Program-made: the position numbers and the translations under genes
Assembly (NCBI GenBank): GCA_016708435.1
Contig: JADJFV010000010.1
Coordinates: 1 to 64,000 of the forward strand
Direction of reading: 5' to 3'
Source of the DNA: Leptospiraceae bacterium
GTDB lineage: Bacteria > Spirochaetota > Leptospiria > Leptospirales > Leptospiraceae
DNA length: 64,000 nucleotides
Shown here: positions 50,093 to 59,135 of the stretch, piece by piece
Numbering within the stretch: the stretch's first letter is position 1
Layout: the number at the start of each line of letters is the position of its first letter
Notes under the pieces: model-generated
Database searches by the model: none
Told to the model about the DNA's origin: nothing
Seen by the model: only the letters and a program-made list of their open reading frames with translations

Positions 50093-50521
50093 TTAGCCTG
50101 CTACAGTTACGCCCATTGAGCGACATGTGCCTGCGATGATATTCACTGCTGCATTTAGATCATTTGCATTTAAATCTGCTTGCTTGGTCTTTGCAATTTC
50201 TTCTAATTGTTTTCTTGTAATGGTTCCCACTTTAGTTACGTGTGGTGTTCCCGATCCAGATTCAATTCCGATTGCTTTTTTAACTAAAAGGGCAGCCGGT
50301 GGGGACTTGGTCACGAAGGTAAAACTTTTATCACTGAATACACTGATTACAACTGGAAGCTTCATTCCAATCTGTGTTTTAGTTTTCTCATTGAATTGTT
50401 TACAAAATTCCATGATATTCAGACCTGCTTGACCTAATGCTGGTCCAACAGGAGGGGCTGGATTTGCTTTCCCTGCCTCTACTTGTAATTTAATCTGTTT
50501 AACAAATTTTTTAGCTGCCAT
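50093..50521 (-). CDS. rplK: 50S ribosomal protein L11
   Basis: 142 residues, part of the GTPase-associated centre and required for RelA activation. KQIKLQVEAGKANPAPPVGPALGQAGLNIMEFCKQFNEKT is the conserved thiostrepton-binding N-terminal domain; GTCRSMGVTVAG ends the protein as usual. Confidence 0.98.
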   Translation of the reverse strand: MAAKKFVKQIKLQVEAGKANPAPPVGPALGQAGLNIMEFCKQFNEKTKTQIGMKLPVVISVFSDKSFTFVTKSPPAALLVKKAIGIESGSGTPHVTKVGTITRKQLEEIAKTKQADLNANDLNAAVNIIAGTCRSMGVTVAG

Positions 50522-50551
50522 TTTAATAGAAATCCTTACTTAAAATAAATT

Positions 50552-51085
50552 TTAACTTTTTCCTACTTGTAAAAAATCCAATTCTACTGGTGTAGAGCGT
50601 CCAAAGATTTCCACCTTGACACGGAGTCTTCCCTTATCAGGAAATATCTCATCTACTACCCCACTGAAATTTGCGAATGGTCCATCCACAATTTTCAAGG
50701 TTTCCCCGACATTGAAAAGAAGTCGAGGCTTTGTGCTTTCTTCTGACTTAACGTCACCCATTTCATTGAAGAGGTTTTTGATCTCCTCTAGTGTAAGTGG
50801 CTCAGGCACTTTGTTTCCTACAAAAGTAGAAACAGAAGGCAGGTTTTGAACCCTAAACTGAGTATCTGGATCCATGTCCATTTCAATCAGAACATAACCA
50901 GGCATTAGTTTTTTCTTGGTGATAGTTTTTTTGCCGTTGCGCATTTCTGCAACTTCCATAGTAGGAATTTTGATTTGGGTAATCTTTTCCTCTAGAGAAT
51001 GCTGGGCTACCATCTTCTCGATGTTGGTCTTGACTTTGTTTTCATGACCAGAATAAACTTGTAATGCGTACCACTTTATTGCCAT
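50552..51085 (-). CDS. nusG: Transcription termination/antitermination protein NusG
   Basis: About 177 residues from the ATG at 51085 (MAIKWYALQVYSGHE). An upstream in-frame ATG at 51124 would lie inside secE and is rejected. An NGN domain (GHENKVKTNIEKMV, MPGYVLIEMDM) is followed by a KOW domain (GETLKIVDGPFANFSGVVDEI). NusG bridges RNA polymerase with Rho or ribosome. It is 14 bases after secE. Confidence 0.97.
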   Translation of the reverse strand: MAIKWYALQVYSGHENKVKTNIEKMVAQHSLEEKITQIKIPTMEVAEMRNGKKTITKKKLMPGYVLIEMDMDPDTQFRVQNLPSVSTFVGNKVPEPLTLEEIKNLFNEMGDVKSEESTKPRLLFNVGETLKIVDGPFANFSGVVDEIFPDKGRLRVKVEIFGRSTPVELDFLQVGKS

Positions 51086-51099
51086 AATTTCTAAACCTA

Positions 51100-51288
51100 T
51101 TAACCCGAAAGACTCCAAAACCATTTGAGGAGTCTTACAAATAGAGAATCAGACACAAAAAGGAACATGGAAAACACTACGACCGTTCCCAATACGACCA
51201 TTGTAGAGTTGATAACTTCTTCTCTAGAAGGCCACTGTACTTTTTGTAGTTCTGCTCTACACTCTTGTAAAAATGTTATTGCTTTCAT
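51100..51288 (-). CDS. secE: Preprotein translocase subunit SecE
   Basis: About 62 residues from the ATG at 51288 (MKAITFLQECRAELQKVQWPSREEV). A longer frame from 51315 would run almost into tRNA-Trp and is rejected. One membrane helix at the C-terminus, with the conserved amphipathic WPSREE segment before it. It clamps SecY together. Confidence 0.95.
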   Translation of the reverse strand: MKAITFLQECRAELQKVQWPSREEVINSTMVVLGTVVVFSMFLFVSDSLFVRLLKWFWSLSG

Positions 51289-51316
51289 AATAATTACTCT
51301 ATACTTTCTTGCCACT

Positions 51317-51390
<74 letters not shown>

Positions 51391-51405
51391 AACTCAAACT
51401 AACAC

Positions 51406-51786
<381 letters not shown>

Positions 51787-53031
51787 ATGACAGAAAAAGC
51801 TCTTTTCCTCAAAGGCTCTGTAGCAAAAACTTATATGAAAATACAGTTAGATAAATTAAAAGCGGGAACGATTTTAGATGGAAAGATCACGAGAGAAGAT
51901 GGAAGTGTTCTTTTCCCCAACCGAACTGTAATCACAAAAGATATTTTAAAAAAACTAAAAGCAGAAAATATCCAGGCAATTGATTTCTTTCCACTGCAAG
52001 AAAAAGCAAAGGTGACAGACCAAGAAAAAAGAGAAGATGAAAATCTAGATAGAATCGTAGATGGGTTTCACTATGGAGGCATTACAAAAGAAGTAATCAA
52101 AGAATCAATTGCAAGCTTTCGAAGTATTACGTTTAACCTACTGAATGGAAATGATTCGATTGACTTTGACTCGTGTAAAAATTCTATCATTGCAATCTAC
52201 GAGCAAATCAAAACTAACCCCTCCGCATTAATCAATCTACTCGATATTAAAAATCATGATGACTACACTTTCTGTCACTCAATCAATGTAGGAATCATAT
52301 CGCTCGCACTAGCGCAAAAGATGGGTTATCCCGACCAAGAAGTAAAACTAATAGGACTCGGCGGATTCTTACACGATATAGGAAAAATTGCAATCCCTGC
52401 AAGTCTAATCAATAAGACAACCGTTCTTTCAGAAGAAGAAAAACGGATCATGAAGTCTCACCCCTCCCACTCCTATCGAATCATGAAGCTTGACAAAAAT
52501 CTAAATCGCAGAATTGTAAATATGGCTTATGAGCACCACGAGAGATTTGATGGAAAAGGATACCCACTTGGAATATCAGGAGACAAGCTCGACGACTACT
52601 CTGTAATAGTCGCACTCGCTGACGTTTACGACGCATTAACCACTGTGAGATCTTATAAGCCTGCCTTCTCACCAGAAGAATCAATACAGGTAATCGAAAC
52701 CTATACAGGCACACACTTCGCACCCCGTATCGCTGAAAAATTCATTTATGATATTCAAAACTCTCTAGCGGCTAAGAGCCAATTAACCAAAGGTTCTCTC
52801 GTATTACTCTCCACTAACGAACTCGCTCAAATTCTCCAATACAAAACAAACCCGGACGGAGCAGATATTATCGTTCAACTCTTAACAGATGGAAAAAACA
52901 GTCGTCTCAGAAAACCAATTCGAATCAATATAAAAGGCGATGTAACAAGAACAATCAAACGCGGTGTAAAAACTTCTGAATTAGACGGGGATAGTCTAAG
53001 AGTGAATTTGACTAAGTCTACTAGTTTATAG
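51787..53031 (+). CDS. HD-GYP domain protein, probable cyclic-di-GMP phosphodiesterase
   Basis: 414 residues. A short N-terminal region (LKAGTILDGKITREDGSVLFP) precedes the HD-GYP domain at about 155-330: HSINVGIISLALAQKMG, GGFLHDIGKIAIPASLI, HPSHSYRIM and YEHHERFDGKGYPLGISG. The HD pair and the full GYP motif are intact, favouring cyclic-di-GMP hydrolysis. The C-terminal 90 residues resemble the short beta domain often appended to such proteins. No receiver domain is seen. The start may be at 51787 or at 51835. Confidence 0.88.
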   Translation: MTEKALFLKGSVAKTYMKIQLDKLKAGTILDGKITREDGSVLFPNRTVITKDILKKLKAENIQAIDFFPLQEKAKVTDQEKREDENLDRIVDGFHYGGITKEVIKESIASFRSITFNLLNGNDSIDFDSCKNSIIAIYEQIKTNPSALINLLDIKNHDDYTFCHSINVGIISLALAQKMGYPDQEVKLIGLGGFLHDIGKIAIPASLINKTTVLSEEEKRIMKSHPSHSYRIMKLDKNLNRRIVNMAYEHHERFDGKGYPLGISGDKLDDYSVIVALADVYDALTTVRSYKPAFSPEESIQVIETYTGTHFAPRIAEKFIYDIQNSLAAKSQLTKGSLVLLSTNELAQILQYKTNPDGADIIVQLLTDGKNSRLRKPIRINIKGDVTRTIKRGVKTSELDGDSLRVNLTKSTSL

Positions 53032-53112
53032 GGATTAGCCGCTCTTCCAAAGGAATTAGAATGATTGCTCCCAAAGTTCTTTGTTGTTTTTTCTGTAATA
53101 GTTTCATGGTCT

Positions 53113-53260
53113 TCATAATATATTCTTTAGACCAAAAAAGATTGCAAGCAATATTAAAACTGAACCAAACAATTTTATTGCAGCTTCCCAATCCCATTTC
53201 TGGTATTGCTTAACATATTTATGCTTATTTAGAGAAAAGATTTTTTATTTTCTCTATCAT
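53113..53260 (-). pseudogene. Tiny membrane protein, frame broken at an A-run
   Basis: On the minus strand an ATG at 53260, after GGGATAG, opens MIEKIK; the frame then breaks at six A's (53241-53246). Removing one A yields about 48 residues, including KWDWEAAIKLFGSVLILLAI, a single membrane helix with a charged N-terminus, ending at a TGA at 53113-53115. Aromatic, charged N-terminus plus one helix is the usual plan of a bacterial small membrane protein. The call rests on this plausibility and is weak. The rest of 53032-53646 holds only a repeat. Confidence 0.3.
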
Positions 53261-53389
53261 CTATCCCATTAAACTGGTTTAGGCTATGCAGGGGAATTGG
53301 AATTAGTCATGCCAGAGTGAATGGATGACGCAAAACATACATTATCTTCCATAGCAATTTTTTTGTATTAACACCTAAACGAAGACAAT

Positions 53390-53448
53390 AAGTGCATGTG
53401 AGTCTGCACCTATATACAAACTGTGACTAATAAAGTTAAGCCAGTTTG
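53390..53448. repeat. Left copy of the hairpin repeat flanking the ATPase/protease pair
   Basis: CTATATACAAACTGTGACTA...GCCAGTTTGGA at about 53409-53449 matches the copy at 57291-57331 at 34 of 41 positions. CAAACTG and CAGTTTG within it form a stem. Confidence 0.55.
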
Positions 53449-53646
53449 GATTGTGGGGAGTGGGAAATGCCGAACGACGGATTGTAGTATTCTCTCGCGA
53501 GTGGCTACTTAGAGTTAGATGGTGTTTTGCTTTTTCTAGTCCTAAAAAGTAAAAATATTGACGCACTTATACTTAAATCCCCTGAGCCACGGATACGCTT
53601 ATGCTATTCGATTAAACTCTGTGCAAGTGTCGAACGTTGGTTTCTT

Positions 53647-55164
53647 TTATATTTCAATTTTAATTTTGTTTACTATTTCTGAATATACATCAACCGTATT
53701 ACTATTAGTTTTAATTGTAATCAATAGAGCAAAGCGAATCTTTTTATTATACTTACCTAATTTCTTTCTTGTTCTCCACCAACCACCTACAGGATAAACA
53801 CAAATACTTTCTTTCCTTGCTAATTGCGCCGCCTTACCTAGCCAAGTATCAGAATGAATGGATCCATAATTTCTTAGCCCAGACTTAAAGACCCAATCAG
53901 AGTTTTCAGGGTTTGAGAACCCTGATTCATGCTTCCCTTCTTCCAACATTTCTCGGTTCTCTTTATTAACCCTTTTCTTGAAAGTCTCTACATCTTCGGT
54001 TGCCGCCATAGAATCAAACCTTAACGCGCAGGAAGAGTAAGTTTTAGAATACTTCGTATTTAATCTTTTAAGATTCGGTTCTATAAAATAAGACAGAGTA
54101 ACTTTCAATTCAACATCTTCCAATGGGATTTGATTTAATGCGATTGTAGGTAACGGTAAATTATAAAATTTAATTTCATTCGTTTTAATTGAACTTCCAT
54201 CCTTTAAGAAAGGTTGAAGTTCATCCTGAATAATTAAAGTGCAAAAACTTTTTCCACTACTAAGTGCAATACTCAAGTCGGGATGCCCATATCCAAACTT
54301 CCGAAGAATATTTATTTTACCTGGTTTGCTTAGTTTTTGTATTTGCGGATAACCAAGATTTAACTTTTGATAGTCAGCAGAATGAACAAGTATTCCACGA
54401 ATTGTTTCTAACCAAAATTCAGGATATTCTGCAGCTACCAAAGCGGCATACCTGGAAGCCTGTGCAGTTGCGGCACTTGTATCTAAACACTGAGTAAGTA
54501 ATTTACTTTGAAAATCTTTATTGGTAGTAATTAGAGAAAGGGATTCATTATTCGTAATAAATCCTGTTTTGTCCTTCGCATAATTTCCGCCTTCCATTAC
54601 GATTTCTGGCTTAATTGGCCAATCGGATTCATTCCATAAGAGAGAGGTTGTGCTTGTAGGGGATAATTCCCCTTTGCCGGAAATTGCCTCTAATTCAGGA
54701 TATCTAGTTTTTTCAATATCAACTTTCTCTGTAAAAGCTCCCACAGTTATGCAATTCCATGCTTGAGCAGGATTCTGAACTGTATTCAATTCATTAGAAT
54801 TTGGATAATCTTTTATATCTTCATATTTTAAATTTCCACCAGAGATAAAAAATAATCTCTTTGGTTCTTTTGCTTCTTCATTTCCAAAAGCAATTTGATC
54901 AATGGAGCCAGACCAAGAACTGGGTTCTCCTTCTTTGATATTAACTTTATCAGAAGTTACAGCCATATTGAAGAATCGCTTTTTATCGATTCCAATCAAC
55001 TCGGCTCTTGCAACACAATCTTTTGTAATTACTCCCAATAAATCTTTTGGATTACTTCCATTAGGCGGTAGTATTTTAACAGATTCAAGGCTATGATTTA
55101 AAACAACTTTTTCTTTACTGATAAGCAAAGGATATAAATCTCCATAGAGTGAAAGACCAGCCAT
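53647..55164 (-). CDS. IetS-like subtilisin-family (S8) protease, C-terminal fragment
   Basis: 505 codons of open frame; protein similarity continues in the same frame upstream to about 55323, where a TAG interrupts it. The catalytic Asp (ICILDTGVNYSHPLL) and His (DHAGHGTEMAG) lie upstream of the first ATG, and the Ser is in LDTSAATAQASRYAALVAAEYPEFW. All three S8 catalytic residues are therefore encoded. The C-terminal 250 residues resemble those of S8 proteases paired with AAA+ ATPases. A one-base deletion in a TTT at 55319-55321 separates it from the N-terminal part. IetAS is the best-matching named system from memory. Confidence 0.75.
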   Translation of the reverse strand: MAGLSLYGDLYPLLISKEKVVLNHSLESVKILPPNGSNPKDLLGVITKDCVARAELIGIDKKRFFNMAVTSDKVNIKEGEPSSWSGSIDQIAFGNEEAKEPKRLFFISGGNLKYEDIKDYPNSNELNTVQNPAQAWNCITVGAFTEKVDIEKTRYPELEAISGKGELSPTSTTSLLWNESDWPIKPEIVMEGGNYAKDKTGFITNNESLSLITTNKDFQSKLLTQCLDTSAATAQASRYAALVAAEYPEFWLETIRGILVHSADYQKLNLGYPQIQKLSKPGKINILRKFGYGHPDLSIALSSGKSFCTLIIQDELQPFLKDGSSIKTNEIKFYNLPLPTIALNQIPLEDVELKVTLSYFIEPNLKRLNTKYSKTYSSCALRFDSMAATEDVETFKKRVNKENREMLEEGKHESGFSNPENSDWVFKSGLRNYGSIHSDTWLGKAAQLARKESICVYPVGGWWRTRKKLGKYNKKIRFALLITIKTNSNTVDVYSEIVNKIKIEI

Positions 55165-55372
55165 TTCTGTTCCATGACCAGCATGATCAATTGTTCCCCA
55201 ATTGGTGTTATAAGAATCAGCTTCTTTTTCAGATATACTTTCCTTGAGTAGCGGATGAGAATAATTTACACCTGTATCTAAAATACAAATTGCAATTTCT
55301 TTATGATTGCCAGCATAGAAATTCTATCCTGTAAATCTTTTATCCATTCCATTTCTTCCAATGGTTCCATCT

Positions 55373-56149
55373 CTAAAAAGATGCGGGCGTATCTTTATAA
55401 ATTCTGATTTCCGAAATGCAATCGAGTATTAAAACAGATTGTTTTAATTGATTCATAGAAGCATGAATTAAAAATACAGTAGTTTCTGGAAATTTTAAAG
55501 GATTTTCAGAAACAAATATATTTGCTTTCCTTGCCTGTTCTCTAAATCGATTTATAATTAAATCTCTATTATCCCCAACTCGGAGCCATGCTTCTAAAAA
55601 GTGTTTTTGTTCGAGGTCTTGTGGGAATGATTCGCTATCTGACCAAAAATTTTCCAAAGCGGATAACTTTATTTTTTCTATATTCGCTACTAGTTCAAGA
55701 TTTTTCGGTTTTCCGCCTTTATTTTCTTTACTAGGATCAAGATAGTTTTGTATTTTTTTTATGAAGACTTCCAGTTTTCCTTCCGGAATTCTTACTGTTG
55801 TAAAGAATTTATTATTTTCCTCTTTAACTGAAAGAATTTCAATTTTTGCTCTTGGATCTTCTAAACTTTCAAATTTTAATTCAAAGCCTTCCCAGCTTTC
55901 CAAAGTAATCTTTATTCCCGGTTGAAATTCTAGCGAATCTTTATCTTCTTGATTTATTTGATCTAAAAGTTCTGCCTCAGCTTTTTCTAAATCAGAAATT
56001 AATCCCTGACCTTGTTCCGTTCTATTTGGAACTATTTTTATTCTATTTTTTAAATATTCTTCACTAGGTTTGAATGTACTCGGATTTGTATATTTGCCCG
56101 TATCCGCTTGTATTCTTAAAAGAAGATGCTTATAATTTTCTTCTACCAT
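55373..56149 (-). CDS. IetS-like subtilisin-family protease, N-terminal fragment
   Basis: 258 codons starting at the ATG at 56149, which overlaps the ATPase stop (TAATG). It ends SEIRIYKDTPASF-stop. In related S8 proteases this segment continues with a Phe/Leu then an acidic linker leading to the catalytic Asp, and exactly such a linker (MEPLEEMEWIKDLQDRI) lies in another frame at 55370-55320. One extra T in the T-run at 55375-55379 would join them. With both repairs the gene would encode one protein of about 834 residues. The N-terminal part has no signal peptide, so the protease is probably cytoplasmic. Confidence 0.7.
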   Translation of the reverse strand: MVEENYKHLLLRIQADTGKYTNPSTFKPSEEYLKNRIKIVPNRTEQGQGLISDLEKAEAELLDQINQEDKDSLEFQPGIKITLESWEGFELKFESLEDPRAKIEILSVKEENNKFFTTVRIPEGKLEVFIKKIQNYLDPSKENKGGKPKNLELVANIEKIKLSALENFWSDSESFPQDLEQKHFLEAWLRVGDNRDLIINRFREQARKANIFVSENPLKFPETTVFLIHASMNQLKQSVLILDCISEIRIYKDTPASF

Positions 56150-57147
56150 TATAAATCTACTGTGTCCTTAGTTTTCTTAAATCCTTTTCGATCTTCTAAG
56201 CATTGAATCAAATCTTCTTCCGATAATTCATCTTTATCCCGAATAACAGTCTTCTTAATAGTATCATCACAGGATTTTATTATATCAGCAAAACTTAATT
56301 GCGCGGCTACCTTTGTAACTTTCTTTAAGGATCCAGTAAATTTAAAAAGACGAATTCGATTTTTAATTATCTGCTCAATTAGTTTTTCATCTGGTAAGTC
56401 ATATTCTAGTATATCATCGAATCGACGATACAAGGCATGATCCAAACTATGCTGATTATTCGTTGCAGCACAAATTAAACTATTAGAAGTATCCTGCTCC
56501 ATAAAAACAAGAAAACTATTTAACACTCTACGAATTTCGCCAACATCATTTGTGAAATTTCTAGTTGTTCCAATTGAATCAAACTCATCAAATAAATATA
56601 CTCCTCTGGTATCTACCATTGAATCAAATATCAGTCGGAGCTTTGCAATGGTCTCACCCATATACTTACTCATGAGTCCATCTAGTCGAACGGCAAACAG
56701 CGGTAATCCCAACTCTCCCGCTAATGCAGAGGCAGTCATTGTTTTTCCACAACCAGGAGGACCTACAAATAAAATCTTTCTACGCGGATATAAATTATGT
56801 GATTGTAATTTGGTATAATGTCTTTGCTCTTCTAGTATTCTCTCGATTCTAGTAAATATTTCTTTCTTTAAAACCATATCCGCAAATCGAATTTTTGGAT
56901 ACGATACAGCTAGAATTTCAGACAGCTCTCCTTTAGGTCTAATAATTGGAATCGGAGCTTCTTTCTTCTTGGAAAGTAAAGATAAAGACTTAGCTTCATC
57001 TATCATGGATTTTAATTCCTGCGCCAATTTTCCATGCCCGCTTCTTGCTTCTGTTGCAGCAATTTGCATAGCAATAGAATAAAACCGATCTTCATCGCCA
57101 TCTAAATGACTCTTGAGTAATGCCTTTAATTGATCTGATGTTGCCAT
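56149..57147 (-). CDS. AAA+ ATPase, IetA-like partner of the S8 protease
   Basis: 332 residues, single AAA+ module. Walker A is GPPGCGKT at residues 129-136, Walker B VYLFDEFDSIG, sensor 1 CAATNN and the arginine-finger segment YRRFDD. A helical N-terminal region of about 90 residues precedes it. The gene overlaps the following protease gene by TAATG, as expected for a coupled ATPase/protease pair. This two-gene layout matches the IetAS anti-phage pair by my recollection. The ATPase itself is intact. Confidence 0.82.
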   Translation of the reverse strand: MATSDQLKALLKSHLDGDEDRFYSIAMQIAATEARSGHGKLAQELKSMIDEAKSLSLLSKKKEAPIPIIRPKGELSEILAVSYPKIRFADMVLKKEIFTRIERILEEQRHYTKLQSHNLYPRRKILFVGPPGCGKTMTASALAGELGLPLFAVRLDGLMSKYMGETIAKLRLIFDSMVDTRGVYLFDEFDSIGTTRNFTNDVGEIRRVLNSFLVFMEQDTSNSLICAATNNQHSLDHALYRRFDDILEYDLPDEKLIEQIIKNRIRLFKFTGSLKKVTKVAAQLSFADIIKSCDDTIKKTVIRDKDELSEEDLIQCLEDRKGFKKTKDTVDL

Positions 57148-57249
57148 AGTTAGATTATACCTTTATTGTCGGACAAAATAGAATCCTCATTCTTAGTTTT
57201 CAAGTCCGCAATCTTCATTCTAGTTTACTAATCCCTGTTTGAACAAGCG

Positions 57250-57345
57250 TCTTCGTTTGTTTCCCTAATCAGTAGTTGCATGCGTCTGACAACTATACTC
57301 AAACTGTGGCTAATACAATTATGCCGGTTTGGAGCAAGAGGCTCA
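57250..57345. repeat. Right copy of the hairpin repeat flanking the ATPase/protease pair
   Basis: CTATACTCAAACTGTGGCTA...GCCGGTTTGGA at 57291-57331, preceded by TGCATGCG, aligns with the copy at about 53390-53449. The stem (CAAACTG with CGGTTTG) is kept through a G-U pair. It lies in the 235-base gap between the ATPase and Mrr-like genes. Confidence 0.55.
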
Positions 57346-57382
57346 CGCGAAGTGAAGAAGGTGCGGTCTATGGAATGATGTT

Positions 57383-58297
57383 CTACTCCGTAAAATAATC
57401 AATGTCCATTTTCTTGACATTATATATATTCTCTACTGTCACACCAAGTTCATATTCGATCATAAGTTTTGTCAATAAACTTCCGTCAATTAGAACGACA
57501 GAGGCATCTACATTAGATGCATATTCAATAGCAGTTTTTTGAAAACTAGATGTTGTTATAAAAATTCCCTTCTTCGCCCTTTTACCTTCCAAGGCACCTA
57601 CAAATTTTTGAATTTCAGGACGATCTATTTTATTAGCTGTCCACTTTTTTGCTTGAATGTATATTTTATCTAATCCTAACCGATCTTCTCTAATAATTCC
57701 GTCAATTCCCTCATCATTAGATTTAGAAGTTATTTCTCCGCTCGAAATATCGTTACCACCGTATCCCATTTTTAACAGAAGATCGACTACAAGTTCTTCA
57801 AAAAAATAGGGAGATAAATTATTAATTTGCTCAAGCAAAGAGTTAGACAGTTCTGTATTAATTTGATTTATTCCAGATTCAATTAGTTCATCAGGTGTCT
57901 TTTCTGAAGGTTCTTCATTTGCAACGACTAAATTATTTTCTTCATCTGGTTGATTTTGTGGATTCCTATTTAAATTGAATTTCGGAAATGTTTTTAGCAA
58001 TGCTATATTTATTTCTTCTGGTGGGTTGGCTAACACACTTATACCTAGTTCAGTTATTTTATATTTTCCTCTCTCAACATTCTTTATTAAATCTGCCATT
58101 TTTAAATAAACTACAGCCCATGCGATTCTGTTATATAATAGTAACTGTTTGCCACTAGGTGTTTTGATTTTTTGCTCTTCTTCTGTTACATTAAATTTCC
58201 CAACAATATATTGCCTGAAATCAATTGAGTTCTTAATCTGATCATCAGCAAGAGATTTTAGTACGGGTAACATAATTTTTTGAAAATCTGGAATCAT
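57383..58297 (-). CDS. Mrr-like restriction endonuclease
   Basis: About 304 residues from the ATG at 58297, chosen because GGAGG stands six bases upstream; a longer frame from 58357 lacks such a site. The N-terminal part resembles the Mrr winged-helix (IPDFQKIMLPVLKSLAD, LLYNRIAWAVVYLKMADLI, YKITELG). The C-terminal nuclease domain has FFEELVVDLLLKMGYGG, EGIDGIIRED and IYIQAKKW, the PD-(D/E)xK core of type IV, modification-dependent Mrr enzymes. It lies directly upstream of the ATPase/protease pair, so the three probably form a defence cluster. Confidence 0.85.
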   Translation of the reverse strand: MIPDFQKIMLPVLKSLADDQIKNSIDFRQYIVGKFNVTEEEQKIKTPSGKQLLLYNRIAWAVVYLKMADLIKNVERGKYKITELGISVLANPPEEINIALLKTFPKFNLNRNPQNQPDEENNLVVANEEPSEKTPDELIESGINQINTELSNSLLEQINNLSPYFFEELVVDLLLKMGYGGNDISSGEITSKSNDEGIDGIIREDRLGLDKIYIQAKKWTANKIDRPEIQKFVGALEGKRAKKGIFITTSSFQKTAIEYASNVDASVVLIDGSLLTKLMIEYELGVTVENIYNVKKMDIDYFTE

Positions 58298-59135
58298 AAT
58301 TCCTCCTAAAGCTTTATTCGCACGTTTTCGCCGAACTTCTACTTGTCCTAATTGCACTTATTAAGTCAAGAGTAAAAGAATGCGAATACTGAAATAGCAT
58401 GATAGGTAATGGTATAAAAGTTAAGATATGCATATCAGAAGAAAGCTTCGGTTCTGTTTCTACAATTCAAATTACTCAATCAAACATTAAAACCCTATCA
58501 AATTAAAGCTACTTCCCACCCGGTTACACTTGATTTTGCGCAAGGGCTACATACGAAAGAGTATTTACCAATCAATCACCTAAACCCAATCTAGCTCTAT
58601 ACTAAAAGCCACATAGAAGCCAAATAAGGGCAATTTGATGGCTTTTACGTCCCTTCTATGTGGCTCTTAGGTAAAAACTCTCCCAGACACTTTCCTTCTT
58701 CGTGTCCATCCGTTGTAATCTTAGAAAGTTATATAAATCCCAGTCTCAAGCATCCTTTTACTTTCCTTCGTATCTAGGATACTATTAAGGATAATATCAA
58801 CAATACTATCAAAGATACTAAAAAAGCGATTTTGAGTATTTTTGATAGTCTCTGAGACTATTGCTCATATTATACTTCATGCATCGGCAACTAAAAGAAA
58901 GTTTATACACAAGATAGATTGGGTTTCGATAATTGTCATCCTAAGCGGAAGTATGGTGAATTGCTTTTTTGTTTCTTTGCCAAATAGATTTCTCACGCTC
59001 GACTTTACTGAATGCAAAAAGGATTAACCACGAAGGGCGCGAAGAGCACGAAGGAAAGATAAACCATAAGTAACCGCCAAACCCAAAACATCGGTGTTCA
59101 TCGGTGGTAATCTTTAAAAATTCTTCCTAACCCAC
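58298..59135. repeat. Gene-free stretch with several inverted repeats
   Basis: No gene is supported. Elements in order: 58602-58670, 18-base arms (one mismatch) of the AAAAGCCAC family; 58805-58849, arms ACTATCAAAGATACT and AGTATTTTTGATAGT with one mismatch; 58845-58861, ATAGTCTC-T-GAGACTAT, perfect and sharing bases with the previous element; 59026-59054, an ACCACGAAG-family arm; 59092-59113, a CATCGGTGTTCATCGGTGGT-type repeat. The stretch between the defence cluster and the RNA ligase gene is a repeat nest. Confidence 0.65.

Noticed and set aside
53647..57147. Phase-variable switching of the protease as a certainty
   Set aside because: The T-runs are short (3 and 5 bases), which is less typical of contingency loci; assembly error or decay is at least as likely.
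58842..59027. 61-codon plus-strand frame
   Set aside because: Starts inside the interlocking hairpins with no ribosome-binding site; the hydrophobic stretch is not convincing as a protein.
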